The notes beneath the pieces are model-generated. The model was given only the letters and a program-made list of their open reading frames with translations. It did no database searches and was not told the DNA's origin. The position numbers and the translations under genes were made by a program. A DNA stretch of 31,346 nucleotides, from NCBI GenBank assembly GCA_964419255.1, contig CAYQOU010000048.1:1-31346 (forward strand). The letters are read 5' to 3'. Position 1 is the first letter of the stretch, and each line of letters starts with the position of its first letter. Positions 7,606 to 16,417 of the stretch are shown here, one piece after another. The DNA comes from CAZPHU01 sp964419255 (lineage in GTDB: Bacteria > Fibrobacterota > Chitinivibrionia > Chitinivibrionales > CAYFVL01).

Positions 7606-8496
7606 ATGGACCAGATACATTCATTCGGCGTCGTAGCATTCAAACAGTCCGACCAGGTAACCAAAGTCCTCGCGCAACTCCAGCACTGGGCGGAAAACTA
7701 CCGGCTATCCATGGTTTTTCATCCGGGACTTACCACTCAGTTGCCCGAAGGCGCCTACAGGGCAGAGTCGGAAAAGGAGCTTATCGATAAGAGCAACGCC
7801 CTCATCTCGGTCGGCGGTGACGGGACCTTTCTGGCGGTGGCCCACATGTCTCGATTCACCAAAAAGCCGATCATCGGCATAAACCTGGGCGGCCTTGGCT
7901 TTCTCACCGATATCGATCCCGATAAGCTGGAAGAATATCTCAATCGAATCATCAAGGGACAGTACAGCACAATCAGCCGCATGGTGGTTAAAGCGCGGGT
8001 CATCCGGGATGGAGAAATCATTCATACGTTTCATGCGCTCAACGATATCTTTGTGAATCGATATAAGACAGCCAAACTCACCACGGTTTCCGCCTGGTAT
8101 GGGGATGATTTTATCACCGATTTTCGGGCGGATGGCCTGATTTTAGCGACTCCCAGCGGCTCCACGGCCTATTCGCTTGCGGCAGGCGGGCCTATTGTCG
8201 AGCACAGCCTCCGGGCATTTCTGCTCACCCCGATCTGTCCCCACTCGCTGACTGAGCGTCCCCTGGTGCTGCCCTCGGACAAACCGATACGACTGGTGAT
8301 CACGGGGAACAATCCCGACGTGCTGCTCAGCGCCGATGGTCTTCAATCCACCACGCTCCAAAGCAACGACCAGGTGCTTATCAGCTACGAAGGCGATCAG
8401 ACATGTCTGCTGCAGCTTGCCGAGATTTCCTATTTTGAGCTTCTTCGCCGAAAGCTGGACTGGGGAAGCAACAAACGATATTCCGGAGACAGATAA
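7606..8496 (+). CDS. nadK: NAD kinase
   Basis: 296 residues, the usual length. It phosphorylates NAD+ to NADP+ in the cytoplasm with ATP or polyphosphate. The diagnostic GGDGT motif is at 70-74 (SVGGDGTFLAVA), followed by GINLGGLGFLTDI, LNDIFVNR and the glycine-rich DGLILATPSGSTAYSLAAGGPIV that binds the second nucleotide. ATG 7606 follows GAGGA at 7598-7602. It lies 15 nt after the aroA-like gene and 2 nt before recN, inside the tyrA operon. NADP supply may be co-regulated with its neighbours, but nadK-recN adjacency is common in bacteria. Confidence 0.95.
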   Translation: MDQIHSFGVVAFKQSDQVTKVLAQLQHWAENYRLSMVFHPGLTTQLPEGAYRAESEKELIDKSNALISVGGDGTFLAVAHMSRFTKKPIIGINLGGLGFLTDIDPDKLEEYLNRIIKGQYSTISRMVVKARVIRDGEIIHTFHALNDIFVNRYKTAKLTTVSAWYGDDFITDFRADGLILATPSGSTAYSLAAGGPIVEHSLRAFLLTPICPHSLTERPLVLPSDKPIRLVITGNNPDVLLSADGLQSTTLQSNDQVLISYEGDQTCLLQLAEISYFELLRRKLDWGSNKRYSGDR

Positions 8497-8498
8497 TT

Positions 8499-10187
8499 AT
8501 GATCCGAGAACTGCTGATCAAAAATATCGCGCTTATCGACCAACTGCGCATAAGCTTTTCGGAGGGTTTTTCGGTTTTCACCGGGGAGACCGGAGCGGGT
8601 AAATCGATACTGATCGGCGCAATCGGACTGGTGTTGGGGGAGAGAGCATCTTCGGAGATGATCCGCAGCGGCTGCGATGAGGCGGAGGTGACCGGAGTGT
8701 TCGAGTTTGATCGAGGGTTTCCCCCCGCGGTTGCGAAAATCTTGGAAAATAATCAGATCGACGATGCAGACGGACAGCTGATCATCCGCCGCAAGATTAA
8801 CAAATCGGGGCGCAACCGCTGTTATATCAACCAACAGCCCGTGCCGCTGGCGACAGTAAAGACCATGGGTGAGTATCTGGTGGATCTCCACGGTCAACAC
8901 GAACATCAGTCGCTACTCAGAGGCGAAATCGCCCGCGACATAATCGACAGCCTTCCCGAGGTCAATCCGTCGCTTAAGCATTATCTGGAGTTGTATGAAT
9001 CGTATGCGGATGCTCGGGAGGCGCTTAGTGAACACGAACGCAGGGCTGCCGAGATAGCGAAGCGAAGGGATCTGATCGAATTTCAGCACAACGAGCTTGC
9101 CTCATTGAATCTCAAGCAGGATGAAGAGTCGGAGCTTGAGCAGCAGATAGCGCTTCTGTCCTCCAGCACCGAGCGTGTCCAGAGTATCGCCGCAATCAGG
9201 GATACAATCGAGGGGGGGCAGGCGGCCCCGTCGATAGAACGCGGGCTCAATCAGATACGCAAGAATCTGGAGATACTTCAGAAGTTTGACCCCGCCGCCA
9301 CTCCCTGGATCGATGATGTTATCCGGGCACAGGAGACGATTGCGGAGCTTGACCGCTTCTGTGCATCCTACGGCGACTCGATTCAGACCGATCCGAATCG
9401 ACTGGACCGACTCAACCAGCGGCTGGCAAAGATTCAGCGACTGAAGAAAAAATACTTCTGCGACTATGCCGGGCTGCTGGCTAAGCGGGAGCAGCTGAAG
9501 ATGGAGCTGGATACGCTGGAAAATATCCAAAGCGACAGAAGTCTTCTGGCGCGTCGGCTTGAAGAGTCTGAGAAGGTGTGTCGCACAGCGGCAGCTGAGC
9601 TGAGCATAAACAGACAGAGTGCGGCAAAGGAGTTTGACGCGGCGATCTGCGGGCAGATGTCACGATTGGGATTCACCAAAGGCGAGCTAAAGACGAAATT
9701 CACCTCTCTACACACTCTTACTCCTCACGGGGTCGAAGACATCTCCTTCGAGGTACGGACAAACCCGGGCGAGCCTTTCCTGCCTCTGGAAAAGACCGCC
9801 AGCGGCGGTGAGATAAGCCGCCTGATGCTTGCAATAAAGACGGTGCTGGCCGAAAAGGACAAGATACCGGTTCTGATATTCGATGAGATCGACACCGGTA
9901 TCGGCGGCATGCTGGCAAAGGAGGTGGCATCATCGCTGAGCCGCCTCAGCGATTCGCATCAGGTAATCTGTATCAGCCACCTTCATCAGATCGCCTCATC
10001 GGCGGAAGAACATTTTCATGTTTTCAAGGAACACACGGATTCCCGCACCGTGACAAGAGTCAGGAAGCTGAGCGAAAAGGAGAAGGTGGACGAAATCTCC
10101 CGCATGCTCGGCAGCGAATCGACCATCTCCCGTCGACACGCCGAGGAGTTGGTCAAGCAGAAGAAATCGAAGGAAAATGGAATATAA
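8499..10187 (+). CDS. recN: DNA repair protein RecN (SMC-like ATPase)
   Basis: 562 residues, typical for RecN. It acts in double-strand break repair, holding DNA ends through an SMC-like ATPase. Walker A GETGAGKS is at 29-36, preceded by the family start IRELLIKNIALIDQL. Two coiled-coil stretches rich in Glu/Arg/Gln (about 150-215 and 305-380) flank the central region. The signature TASGGEISRLMLAIK and Walker B VLIFDEIDTGIGG follow, then ICISHLHQIAS. All ATPase motifs are intact. The start is 2 nt after nadK and the end overlaps the next gene by 11 bp, so expression is coupled. Confidence 0.95.
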   Translation: MIRELLIKNIALIDQLRISFSEGFSVFTGETGAGKSILIGAIGLVLGERASSEMIRSGCDEAEVTGVFEFDRGFPPAVAKILENNQIDDADGQLIIRRKINKSGRNRCYINQQPVPLATVKTMGEYLVDLHGQHEHQSLLRGEIARDIIDSLPEVNPSLKHYLELYESYADAREALSEHERRAAEIAKRRDLIEFQHNELASLNLKQDEESELEQQIALLSSSTERVQSIAAIRDTIEGGQAAPSIERGLNQIRKNLEILQKFDPAATPWIDDVIRAQETIAELDRFCASYGDSIQTDPNRLDRLNQRLAKIQRLKKKYFCDYAGLLAKREQLKMELDTLENIQSDRSLLARRLEESEKVCRTAAAELSINRQSAAKEFDAAICGQMSRLGFTKGELKTKFTSLHTLTPHGVEDISFEVRTNPGEPFLPLEKTASGGEISRLMLAIKTVLAEKDKIPVLIFDEIDTGIGGMLAKEVASSLSRLSDSHQVICISHLHQIASSAEEHFHVFKEHTDSRTVTRVRKLSEKEKVDEISRMLGSESTISRRHAEELVKQKKSKENGI

Positions 10188-11331
10188 AAGGTATGGAAAA
10201 ACGGAATACAGCCTGTCGGCTCTCACCTTCGGCGCCATGCGTATTCCGTTCAAAGAAGAAGGTTGCTCCAAAAAGAAGCGCGAAGCAAACGAGCGCAATG
10301 CGATAGAGACGATTCGGGCCGCGGCCGATCTGGGAATCAATCATATCGATACCGCGCGGGGGTACGGCAACAGCGAGCGGCTTGTCGGGCTGGGCTTTCA
10401 GGAGGTAGGCAGGGACAGGTTTGTGCTCACCACCAAAATCGGTGCGAACACCAGCCGGGAGGATACGCGCCGCCAGATCGATGAGGCATGCGGGCGGATG
10501 CAGACCGATCACATAGAGATAGTCGATGTACACGGCATAAACTCCCCTGAGAGCGCCCGAAAGACGCTGGGAGAGTCGGGCTGCGCCCGTGGCATCCACG
10601 ATGCCATAGATGAGGGGATAGTGTCCCATGCGGCGTTTTCGAGTCACGGAGAACCCGAGTTGATCCGCCAGACGATCGATTCGGGCATGTTCGCGGCGGT
10701 AAGCCTCCTGTACTGGTACACCTACCAGCGCCATGCGGAGACTGTCGCGTATGCCCGCAAAAAGGACCTGGGGGTGCTGATCCTTTCCCCTTCCGAAAAG
10801 TCGGGCATGCTGTATGATGCTCCCGAAAAGCTGCGGCAGACATGTGCTCCGCACAATCCTCTCGTTTTGGCACATAGATGGCTTTTGAGTCAGCCGGCGG
10901 TGACTACCCTGGCCATAGGCGCAAGGAATCCGGAGGATTTCGCCGCACATATGCCGGCGGTGGAAAACGGTTTGGCGCTTACCGGATCGGAAAAGGCGGC
11001 ACTTGCAAGGTGGGAATCACACCAGCGAGAGGCTCTCGGCAATACCTTTTGTTCGATCTGTTTCAAGTGCATGCCCTGCCCTCAAGATGTGGCCATTGCA
11101 GAGATTCTGCGGCTGCGTAATCTGGCAAAAGCTTATGACATGAAAGAGTTTGGCAGGATGCGCTACAATCTTCTGGGCAATGCCGGAGACTGGTTTCCCG
11201 GCCGTCAATCCCCCGCCTGCACCCGTTGCGGCTACTGTATTCCCCGCTGCCCCCTGCAGCTGAACATTCCGGAACTGCTGAACGAGACCCATGAGCTTCT
11301 GATCGGGAAGAAAAGGAAGCGGCTGTGGTAG
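10177..11331 (+). CDS. Aldo/keto reductase with C-terminal ferredoxin-like 4Fe-4S domain
   Basis: 384 residues. The N-terminal 280 form an AKR barrel with the full catalytic tetrad: Asp58 and Tyr63 (HIDTARGYG), Lys87 (TTKIG) and His119 (VDVHG). The C-terminus carries two cysteine clusters, Cys292/295/298/301 (CSICFKCMPCP) and Cys348/351/354/358 (CTRCGYCIPRCP), as in the Fe-S-containing AKR family of anaerobes. The first cluster has one residue fewer before the last Cys than the classic CX2CX2CX3CP. It likely reduces or oxidises a carbonyl compound with electrons from or to Fe-S partners; the substrate is unknown. Last gene of the tyrA operon, overlapping recN by 11 bp; AAGGA lies just before the ATG. 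Confidence 0.88.
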   Translation: MEYKRYGKTEYSLSALTFGAMRIPFKEEGCSKKKREANERNAIETIRAAADLGINHIDTARGYGNSERLVGLGFQEVGRDRFVLTTKIGANTSREDTRRQIDEACGRMQTDHIEIVDVHGINSPESARKTLGESGCARGIHDAIDEGIVSHAAFSSHGEPELIRQTIDSGMFAAVSLLYWYTYQRHAETVAYARKKDLGVLILSPSEKSGMLYDAPEKLRQTCAPHNPLVLAHRWLLSQPAVTTLAIGARNPEDFAAHMPAVENGLALTGSEKAALARWESHQREALGNTFCSICFKCMPCPQDVAIAEILRLRNLAKAYDMKEFGRMRYNLLGNAGDWFPGRQSPACTRCGYCIPRCPLQLNIPELLNETHELLIGKKRKRLW

Positions 11332-11441
11332 CGTGAAGGCTCGGTTGCCGGGTCACACGGTGGCTTTTTGTGTGTCTGCAGGAACAACCGGCGAAGCAGA
11401 ACACAAGAGCTTTCCTGGTTTGAGTCACCCCTCCGCCCCTT

Positions 11442-13277
11442 CTACCCTTTCCCACCGTTCATAAAGTGTTCGCGGTAGAAGAAAAGCTTGGGATCTATCA
11501 GGCGATAGTAATGTTTACCGAATCGGATCCCTTCACGACGGGGAACACGGATGCCGTAGCCGATATGGACGTGAGGGCCGCTGGTGATTCCGGTCATGCC
11601 AATGGTTCCCACTACGTCGCCCTTTTTGACTGTATCGCCGGTCTTGACATAACGTTTGGCCATATGGGCGTACCAGATAACGGTTTTTCCGTTGATTATG
11701 GCGACCGTTCGGCCGGCAGTTGAGCTGTTATGCTGTATCACCGTACCCTCAATCGGGCTGACCAGCTCACTTCCTAATTTACCGGCTACATCGAATCCAT
11801 AGTGAGGCTGTCCACCTCCGGTACCTCGTTCGCACCAGTCTCCGGTGACATAGGCGTACCGATCCTTTACAAGCCCCGTGAAATAACGATAAACGGGAAT
11901 GAGGTGTTTTGATTCGTCCGTATTAATTGTGGTGGGGGGATAGAAACGGACGGTGGTTCCCACCGGTATATGTTTCATCAAACCAAGCCTCTCCTCTCCG
12001 GCAATTCTGGTCTGATTGTGCACATCTACTATTTCGGCTGCATATGCGTTTACATCTGCGATGCTGGGAACGGTAGCGGTAAAATGGCAGATAGCGTACT
12101 TGGCCATTCGATAGATCGACTCCCCTTCGCTAAAAGTATGTTCGAGCACACGATCCTCGCTACGGGCAAGCTGTTGAGGAGCAATGGGGCGCGGAGCATT
12201 CTTGTGAACCACCGGCTCGGAGAGAAAGAAAACCGGTATGAGAACCAGCGCGGCGGCCACTTTGCCAACCGTGTTAAGAGTACCGGCATGTTTTTGCCAG
12301 AAAGAAGCATGATCGGCACCGGAGGGATTGTTGAGTACATATTGAACTCTGCGGGCAAGCGTCTCGAACGCTCTGGTTATAGGAGAGTACTGGCGACACT
12401 CGTGCACCGATTTTCCCTCATCCTGAGCATCTCTGATAACCGCGCTATCAGGGATTTCCAGATCAAAGAGGATCGACTGAGGCAGAATGGATACTCCGGA
12501 CTGATTCTTGATCACCACCTGTTCACAGAGGCTCTCCAGAAACCGTCTGTTTTCCGACATGGTCCTGGTCTTGCCCCGTATCTTGGATGTTTTCTTGCCA
12601 TAGACCTCGTTTTTAACGATTCGGATACGAACATTTGAGTTTTTTTGGGTTAAGCGCTTAACATTCAGAAGGTAGTCACGCAAGCTTTTCGTAGAAAGCG
12701 CGTTGAGGGTAACCGGAATCAGATTCAGATCACTGAGAGTAAACAGCGTCCTGGTGATATTGTTCCATACCGATGGTGTATCTATGATTATGTACTTGTA
12801 ATACTGTCGGCACAGCCTGAGATTGTAGAGCAGATTACCCAGATGAAATCGATTGACATGCTTAAACAGAGCGGCACTGGCCGGTATAAGATCAAGGCAT
12901 GGCCCGATATTCTGAGCCAGCGATGTTACATCTCCCCACCCCAGAACGGGCGAAAATAAACGTGATTCAAGCCGCGAAAGGGTGCTTATAAATCGGCTAA
13001 CGGGAGCTGGATTAACCTCGGGATCTATGGAGAATCGTTTCTCGAACAAATCCCGGGATGCGCGTGAACATTCTGCTGGATCTTTCCCCAAAGCATATGT
13101 TGCACTTCCCTGCACATCGAGATCGACAAGAAGTACCGGTCCTTTTTTGGCCAAAGCGGATGCAAGATTGGTGGCAACGGTGCTTTTTCCCACCCCCCCC
13201 TTTATATTGGCGACATGTATGATACCGCCATTATCCGAATCGGCAAATACTACAGTTTTTCTCGACTTTTCAACCAC
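11442..13277 (-). CDS. ParA-family ATPase fused via one TM segment to LysM-like region and M23 peptidase
   Basis: 611 residues in one open frame. Residues 18-310 are a ParA/MinD/Soj-type ATPase: deviant Walker A KGGVGKST (26-33, signature Lys26), LLVDLDVQG (49-57) and IIIDTPS (163-169). A Lys/Arg-rich stretch at 217-245 lies where ParA proteins touch DNA. Residues 337-356 are a single hydrophobic span. About 378-448 resembles LysM (HTFSEGESIYRMAKY through IPVGTTVRFYP). Residues 485-600 are an M23/LytM endopeptidase with intact zinc ligands, His492-x3-Asp496 and His569-x-His571, plus His538. Predicted topology is cytoplasmic ATPase and periplasmic peptidoglycan hydrolase. GTG 13277 has a GGAG SD at 5-nt spacing. 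It follows the receiver-like gene by 17 bp. No parB or parS is nearby. Confidence 0.88.
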   Translation of the reverse strand: MVEKSRKTVVFADSDNGGIIHVANIKGGVGKSTVATNLASALAKKGPVLLVDLDVQGSATYALGKDPAECSRASRDLFEKRFSIDPEVNPAPVSRFISTLSRLESRLFSPVLGWGDVTSLAQNIGPCLDLIPASAALFKHVNRFHLGNLLYNLRLCRQYYKYIIIDTPSVWNNITRTLFTLSDLNLIPVTLNALSTKSLRDYLLNVKRLTQKNSNVRIRIVKNEVYGKKTSKIRGKTRTMSENRRFLESLCEQVVIKNQSGVSILPQSILFDLEIPDSAVIRDAQDEGKSVHECRQYSPITRAFETLARRVQYVLNNPSGADHASFWQKHAGTLNTVGKVAAALVLIPVFFLSEPVVHKNAPRPIAPQQLARSEDRVLEHTFSEGESIYRMAKYAICHFTATVPSIADVNAYAAEIVDVHNQTRIAGEERLGLMKHIPVGTTVRFYPPTTINTDESKHLIPVYRYFTGLVKDRYAYVTGDWCERGTGGGQPHYGFDVAGKLGSELVSPIEGTVIQHNSSTAGRTVAIINGKTVIWYAHMAKRYVKTGDTVKKGDVVGTIGMTGITSGPHVHIGYGIRVPRREGIRFGKHYYRLIDPKLFFYREHFMNGGKG

Positions 13278-13294
13278 TAAAACTCCATATATAT

Positions 13295-13639
13295 CTATTC
13301 AAGCGCTCTCACAATAGAGTCGATGTCCAGCGGGCGATGAAAAATCCTGTCTTTTGGAGTGCGCTGACGACCTGCCAGAGCGCCGAAGCCCTCCGGTGAA
13401 TTTATAAAGATCACCGGTACTGAACTGAGTTTTTTCGAAAACGCGAAATAGGAGTATATCATTCTACCACGAATCCAGCTGTCCATGTCCAAAATCACAT
13501 ATTCGGGTGGCTGCTCATCGAGTGAGTTCATAAATTCGTTTGACGTAGAACAGCTTATCACCTCATGATTTTTTTCGGAAATCTTATCCACTATTTTTGC
13601 ATTTCGATTTTTGGACTCATCCATTACCAAAACTTTCAT
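13295..13639 (-). CDS. Stand-alone receiver-like domain protein with altered switch residues
   Basis: 114 residues, just one response-regulator receiver fold: MKVLVMDESK with an acidic pair (Asp7/Glu8), YVILDMDSW placing Asp51 at the phosphoacceptor position, and PVIFINSPE and RIFHRPLD at the last two strands. The conserved Thr/Ser is Asn80 and the conserved Lys is Arg102, so canonical phosphorylation switching is doubtful. There is no output domain. ATG 13639 is preceded by GGAGG. It lies directly upstream of the ParA-M23 fusion in the same direction (17 bp gap), which suggests a partner or regulator of that protein. It could also be a pseudo-receiver that only mediates protein contact. Confidence 0.7.
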   Translation of the reverse strand: MKVLVMDESKNRNAKIVDKISEKNHEVISCSTSNEFMNSLDEQPPEYVILDMDSWIRGRMIYSYFAFSKKLSSVPVIFINSPEGFGALAGRQRTPKDRIFHRPLDIDSIVRALE

Positions 13640-13794
13640 TAACGCGTCCTCCGCCTGGTTAATCTTTTACTTTGTGATGAAGGTGTTACAACCCCGCAGG
13701 GAGAGGTCCCGACGCATTATTTACACTGTACAATACTTCTGGATCTCTGACAAGTTGCAACAGAAAAAAACGACGCCTAATCTTCTGAGGACCA

Positions 13795-14469
13795 TTACAT
13801 TACAGAGAGTTCTGCAAGAAGATTTTTTGCTTTCTTTTCATATTCACCGGCAGTGGTGTCTGAGACAATCTGCTCGAGGGCCTGTCTGCTTTGCACCGTA
13901 TTTCCGATCTGCTTATAAGCCAGTGCCATTTTCCACCGAACAGCCGGATACCTGAAAGCAATATCTGGATTGTTAAGCGCCTGCTGAAAATACTCGACGG
14001 CCTTTTTGGAATCTCCCTGTGCTTCATAAGCGGTTCCCAGGGCAACAAGCGCTTCACCATCGACAAACCCGGTGTTACTCTTCTTTTGGGCTGCCTGCTC
14101 GAGGTAGCCGATTGCCTGATCGTAATTTTCTCTCTCCAGAGTGATCCGCCCCAGCATCAGTGCACTATATGCAGCCTGTGGCGTATTAGCATAGTTTTCC
14201 AATACTGTGGAAAAGTTTTCAATAGCCTCGTCCATTCTCTCGGCCTGAAAGGCAATCATTGCCTTGCCAAAAGCCTCCTGTGCATCATCAATGGCTTGCC
14301 GGCGGGTATACCGAAAACCGACTACTCCCAAAATCGCTACAGCAGCAACGATTACCGTACCGATGATTGTTGTTTTATTCTGTGTGTAAAAGGTCTGCGC
14401 TTTGGACATAGATTTCAGTAATGGATCCGAGCGCATTTCCCTTTTTCTCTTGTTGTATTTGATATCCAC
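13795..14469 (-). CDS. Membrane-anchored tetratricopeptide-repeat protein (YfgM-like)
   Basis: 224 residues. A basic N-terminus (about 33 residues) precedes one transmembrane helix (TIIGTVIVAAVAILGVVGF, about 34-52), then at least four TPR-like helical pairs (FGKAMIAFQAERMDEAIENF, SALMLGRITLERENYDQAIGYL, LVALGTAYEAQGDSKKAVEYF, WKMALAYKQIGNTVQSRQAL). This layout matches YfgM/TPR_21 proteins, which sit at the inner membrane facing the periplasm and assist envelope protein traffic. GTG 14469 is the start, because AGGAGG lies 5 nt upstream. It is divergent from the PP2C gene. A 155-bp gap without a visible gene separates it from the receiver-like gene. Confidence 0.75.
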   Translation of the reverse strand: MDIKYNKRKREMRSDPLLKSMSKAQTFYTQNKTTIIGTVIVAAVAILGVVGFRYTRRQAIDDAQEAFGKAMIAFQAERMDEAIENFSTVLENYANTPQAAYSALMLGRITLERENYDQAIGYLEQAAQKKSNTGFVDGEALVALGTAYEAQGDSKKAVEYFQQALNNPDIAFRYPAVRWKMALAYKQIGNTVQSRQALEQIVSDTTAGEYEKKAKNLLAELSVM

Positions 14470-14702
14470 CGTTTCCTCCTCAAATATTTGGTAGCGTTAT
14501 GGTGTTCAGAGATCTATAATATTGATAGTGTAAAAAATGCTTCACACGGACATGCAAAGTCAAGTGAGGCAATAGATTAGAGCCTGTGTTTCCACTACAA
14601 TACGATTGGCACGGATTAACTATGCGATTCATATATAAAATAATTGTCGGTTAAAGGGAAATATTCGGATTTGCAGGTAAAAAGAAACCTCTTTGTAAGT
14701 AT

Positions 14703-16256
14703 ATGGTTATGAATCAGTTCGATTACAAGATACATGGGGACGAAGAGTTGAGAAAAAAGATTGCCATGCTGGAGAGGCAGAATGAAATCTTAAAATCTCA
14801 GCTGATGAATACGTCTCTCATCAATGAACTCACCGGAGTTATGCACACAAGCACGGACCCGGAGAGTATCATCCGCACTATTTTATTAGGCATCCAGGAA
14901 CTAACTGATTTCGACCGAATAGTGCTTTTTGGTATCGAAAAAGAAAGATTTGCGCTTCGGCCGCAATCCTGGGTGGGTATTGACGGCGATAAACTGGTGG
15001 GTATGGAGATTCCTCTCGGTTTTGAGGGTGGTGAGATTACAGACGCGATCTTTCTCAACCGTCACATAATAATAGAAGAGCCCGATGAGCAGATGGACCC
15101 ATTTTATTCCCGTCTACATTCAAAGGGCTATCTGGTGATTCCTCTGGTCAGTAAGATTACCCGAAAATGCTGGGAGGAAAAATCGTGCAAGAAGCTGTCG
15201 TGTCCGGTCCACGGCGGCGCCAACCCTTACTGCTGGAGCTTTTGCGGCTCGGGAGATTCGGCAGCACAGTCAGAAAATGATCGACGACGGCGCTGTCTTG
15301 AATGTTCCAATTTCAAGGTCGAGGGGGTTTTCTGGATGGATCAGACCATCCGTCAGACAGGAATCACCAGTGACTGTGTCACAATCCTTACCACCATTCT
15401 CAATCAGGCAGGGGTGATAATCGAAAACTTTCGAATATTCAGCGCCCTGGAGTCCGCATATAATGAGCTTCAACTGACAAACAACCAGCTCAAGATAGTC
15501 AATCACGATTTGCGTATTGCTCAAACCAAAATAAACCGAGATCTGGAACATGCTCGAACCATTCAACAGGGCCTGTTGCCGGAAAATATTTCGCTCACAG
15601 ACGGATTGCGTCTCGGAGCAACCTATATTCCGGCCGAAGCGGTTGGCGGAGATTATTATGACGTTTTCCAGATATCGCCTCACACCTATGGAGTAGTCGT
15701 GGCGGATGTCTCCGGGCATGGCGTCGCATCGGCGCTCATAATGACTATGGTGAAAATACTCCTGAAAACCTATGCGAGCCGCGAACTGGGACCGCAGGAG
15801 ACGCTTGAGAAGATCAATCAGACATTTATATCCGAGATCAAGACAGACAATTTCGTCACCATCTTTTACGGCATCCTGAATACATCCACCCACACTCTGC
15901 AATACACCTCGGCCGGACACTGCCCGATGTTGCTGATAGATAAAAGAAGCGGGGAAAATTACCTGATTAAGGCGGACGGACTTTTTCTCGGTGTGTTTCC
16001 TGATATGATGCTCAATCAAACGTCACAGAGCTATGAGCCCGACTCCCTGCGAATCTTCTTGTATACGGATGGGCTTACAGAAGCAAAAAACGGTGAGGGA
16101 GAAATGTTTGACATGAAGCGTCTCGAACAGGCTGCCCGTCAGACGCTTTCTTCTGCACCCGCAGAGGCTCTTCGACGCATCCTTTCGATACATAAGAAGT
16201 TTTGCGGCAAAGAGCGGGCGACCGATGATATTACGCTGCTGGTTGTAGATATTTAA
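14703..16256 (+). CDS. GAF-domain PP2C-type serine phosphatase (RsbU-like) with inserted CW-cysteine cluster
   Basis: 517 residues. A short N-terminal coiled coil (about 12-40) is followed by a GAF domain (about 42-260). Inside it lies a cysteine-rich insert with Cys156, 162, 167, 177, 181, 198 and 201, including two Cys-Trp pairs (CWEEKSC, YCWSFC) and a CLEC. Such two-CW segments occur in many anaerobe sensors and probably bind metal. A second coiled coil (about 258-300) leads to the PPM/SpoIIE phosphatase: GGDYYDVF with Asp317, VADVSGHG with Asp335, YTSAGHCP, FLYTDGLTEA and ATDDITLL, so all metal-binding acids are present. It likely dephosphorylates an anti-sigma antagonist in response to a redox or ligand signal. 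No antagonist or kinase gene is adjacent. There is no clear SD at ATG 14703. Confidence 0.88.
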   Translation: MVMNQFDYKIHGDEELRKKIAMLERQNEILKSQLMNTSLINELTGVMHTSTDPESIIRTILLGIQELTDFDRIVLFGIEKERFALRPQSWVGIDGDKLVGMEIPLGFEGGEITDAIFLNRHIIIEEPDEQMDPFYSRLHSKGYLVIPLVSKITRKCWEEKSCKKLSCPVHGGANPYCWSFCGSGDSAAQSENDRRRRCLECSNFKVEGVFWMDQTIRQTGITSDCVTILTTILNQAGVIIENFRIFSALESAYNELQLTNNQLKIVNHDLRIAQTKINRDLEHARTIQQGLLPENISLTDGLRLGATYIPAEAVGGDYYDVFQISPHTYGVVVADVSGHGVASALIMTMVKILLKTYASRELGPQETLEKINQTFISEIKTDNFVTIFYGILNTSTHTLQYTSAGHCPMLLIDKRSGENYLIKADGLFLGVFPDMMLNQTSQSYEPDSLRIFLYTDGLTEAKNGEGEMFDMKRLEQAARQTLSSAPAEALRRILSIHKKFCGKERATDDITLLVVDI

Positions 16257-16265
16257 TATCGATTC

Positions 16266-16290
16266 AAGAGATTCATGCTCTTTTTTTTCT
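16266..16290 (+). terminator. Intrinsic terminator after the PP2C phosphatase gene
   Basis: AAGAG (16266-16270), a 7-nt loop and CTCTT (16278-16282) are followed by an uninterrupted T run. The stem is short, but the position 10 nt after the stop codon fits. Confidence 0.5.
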
Positions 16291-16417
16291 TCTCCCGCCT
16301 CGACATCCGGGGTATAAACGGCTGATCAAATACCATTGCATACAGTTTCTATCCGGTTCTGTGCCCCCTTCTACGTCGAAAGGGTACAGCCCCCTGCCCG
16401 GATTGGTTGCGTATATC

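Noticed and set aside
11332..11441. GCC...GGC with TTTTT near 11350-11375 as a terminator between convergent genes
   Set aside because: Only about 3-4 pairs can form, so it is not a convincing hairpin.
14535..14563. TTGACT upstream of the TPR gene as a third promoter of the same type
   Set aside because: No acceptable -10 hexamer lies 16-18 bp downstream.
14606..14639. TGGCACGG-type sigma54 site and TTGGCA/TATAAA pair before the PP2C gene
   Set aside because: The GG to GC distance is 4 bp too long for sigma54, and the hexamer spacing (20-22 bp) is too long for sigma70.
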